DNA of 6,616 nucleotides. Origin: BM509 sp036396915. GTDB taxonomy: Bacteria > Desulfobacterota > Desulfuromonadia > Desulfuromonadales > Geopsychrobacteraceae. Positions 6,142 through 6,616 of the stretch are shown one piece after another (the stretch's first letter is position 1; each line of letters begins with the position of its first letter). Where the stretch lies: NCBI GenBank assembly GCA_036396915.1, contig DASWJX010000058.1, forward strand, positions 1 through 6,616, in the 5' to 3' direction. The notes under the pieces were generated by a model. The model was not told the origin of the DNA and made no database searches. It saw nothing but the letters and a program-made list of their open reading frames with translations. The position numbers and the translations under genes are program-made.

Positions 6142-6217
6142 TCCCTTTTAGCTCAGTTGGTAGAGCATCTGACTGTTAATCAGATTGTCGCTGGTTCGAG
6201 CCCAGCAAAGGGAGCCA
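6142..6217 (+). tRNA. tRNA-Asn (anticodon GTT), CCA encoded
   Basis: The full cloverleaf folds without mismatches. The acceptor stem is TCCCTTT (6142-6148) with AAAGGGA (6207-6213). The D-arm is GCTC (6151-6154) with GAGC (6163-6166) and loop AGTTGGTA. The anticodon arm is TCTGA (6168-6172) with TCAGA (6180-6184) and loop CTGTTAA, placing GTT at 6175-6177. The variable loop is TTGTC, and the T-arm is GCTGG (6190-6194) with CCAGC (6202-6206) and loop TTCGAGC. The discriminator G (6214) is followed by an encoded CCA (6215-6217). The overall sequence resembles bacterial tRNA-Asn, which reads AAC and AAU codons. Confidence 0.98.
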
Positions 6218-6218
6218 T

Positions 6219-6263
6219 ATAGAAAAAGGGCTTGCAGATTTTTCCTGCAAGCCCTTTTTCTAT
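6219..6263. terminator. Intrinsic terminator after tRNA-Asn, 19-bp perfect stem
   Basis: Positions 6219-6237 are perfectly complementary to 6245-6263 around a 7-base loop (ATTTTTC). The core GGGCTTGCAG / CTGCAAGCCC is flanked by A5 and T5, giving a U-tract on either strand. It begins one base after the tRNA CCA end and is the first clear terminator after mglA, so it probably ends both the tRNA transcript and any mglBA read-through. Confidence 0.9.
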
Positions 6264-6283
6264 TCGTCGTTCCTGCAAAGGTA

Positions 6284-6328
6284 ACGCCCCGGTGCCGGTT
6301 GGCATCCGGGGCGTCGGTTTTGGTTTTT
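6284..6328 (+). terminator. Second terminator-like hairpin downstream of tRNA-Asn
   Basis: ACGCCCCGG (6284-6292) pairs with CCGGGGCGT (6306-6314). An inner TGCC (6293-6296) pairs with GGCA (6301-6304) over a GGTT loop, leaving one bulged T. The tail CGGTTTTGGTTTTT (6315-6328) is T-rich but interrupted. It lies 20 bases after the first terminator and looks like a backup terminator for the plus strand. No gene is visible between the two. Confidence 0.65.
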
Positions 6329-6616
6329 CCAGGCGGTTCGCATGCCCAACCTTCCAGTATCTGACGAACGGCTTTTTCACAAAATTCCATGGATATCCCT
6401 GGTTGCTCATCATCGCCCCCAGGCATCTGATTTGATCCTCCAAGATACCGGGGAGACAAATTGCGCTGTTGATCAATCCCTTGCTTCAGAAGTGTTTCCA
6501 TACCGCCAGTTCTGCGTTCACGGCTGCATCGAGGCGGGACCGGTTATGTGGTGCGGTTCCCGTCGACAGCGAGGATGGCATTTCCGTACCGCGCAGCTGT
6601 AGCGTCACTCGTGCCG
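6329..6616. other. Right-edge region with no recognisable gene
   Basis: About 290 bases with open frames on both strands but no convincing product, ribosome site or codon pattern. The plus frame 6342-6602 (86 codons) begins MPNLPVSDERLFHK and resembles nothing I know. On the minus strand an edge-truncated frame ends with TGA at 6486-6488 and reads ...LDAAVNAELAVWKHF, which could be the C-terminus of a gene to the right but is too short to call. A longer minus-strand frame (6501 down to 6148) runs through the terminators and the tRNA and is discounted. No tRNA-end duplication or clear insertion-sequence end was found. Confidence 0.4.

Noticed and set aside
6148..6501. Minus-strand open frames crossing the tRNA and both terminators
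   Set aside because: Reading antisense through a tRNA gene gives a spurious peptide of the APFAGLEPATI kind, a known annotation artefact. No start signal is visible.
6195..6616. Integrated element using tRNA-Asn as an attachment site
   Set aside because: tRNA genes are frequent integration sites, but there is no duplication of the tRNA 3' end within the window (only a 7-base GCAAAGG match) and no integrase.

Overview
The window looks like chromosomal housekeeping DNA from a delta-proteobacterium of the Desulfuromonadia type (Geobacter / Pelobacter / Desulfuromonas relatives). This is inferred from the combination of an MglB-MglA pair extremely close to the Myxococcus xanthus proteins as I remember them, futalosine-pathway menaquinone genes (which myxobacteria are not expected to use), a GC-rich coding style, and a conserved-looking unknown protein of a type I associate with that group. 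No database search was possible, so the genus is open.

Layout. Positions 1-399 hold no gene I can defend: a strongly structured left-edge segment, a perfect bidirectional terminator hairpin (166-203), a second hairpin (236-276), a 12-bp palindrome, and a near-consensus sigma-70 promoter reading into serA. serA (400-1989, +) encodes long-form D-3-phosphoglycerate dehydrogenase, the first step of serine biosynthesis. It converges on a minus-strand operon of three genes, an uncharacterised 363-residue protein (3675-4766), mqnB (2925-3662) and mqnD (2080-2937). The two convergent units share one perfect 20-bp terminator stem (2013-2058). mqnB and mqnD act in the futalosine route to menaquinone, the quinone of anaerobic respiration.

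A divergent intergenic region (4767-4960) carries candidate promoters on both strands. To its right, mglB (4961-5458) and mglA (5473-6063) form a tight plus-strand pair encoding the Roadblock-fold GTPase-activating partner and the Ras-like polarity GTPase. mglA has no terminator of its own. A tRNA-Asn(GTT) gene (6142-6217), with its own strong promoter starting 24 bases after the mglA stop, follows and ends in a 19-bp terminator hairpin, then a second terminator-like hairpin. Positions 6329-6616 contain nothing I recognise.

I do not see a new biological system here. The items most worth a second look are the unknown gene at the head of the mqnB-mqnD operon, the palindrome abutting the serA promoter, the left-edge structured element with mutually exclusive hairpins, and the probable read-through of mglBA into tRNA-Asn.
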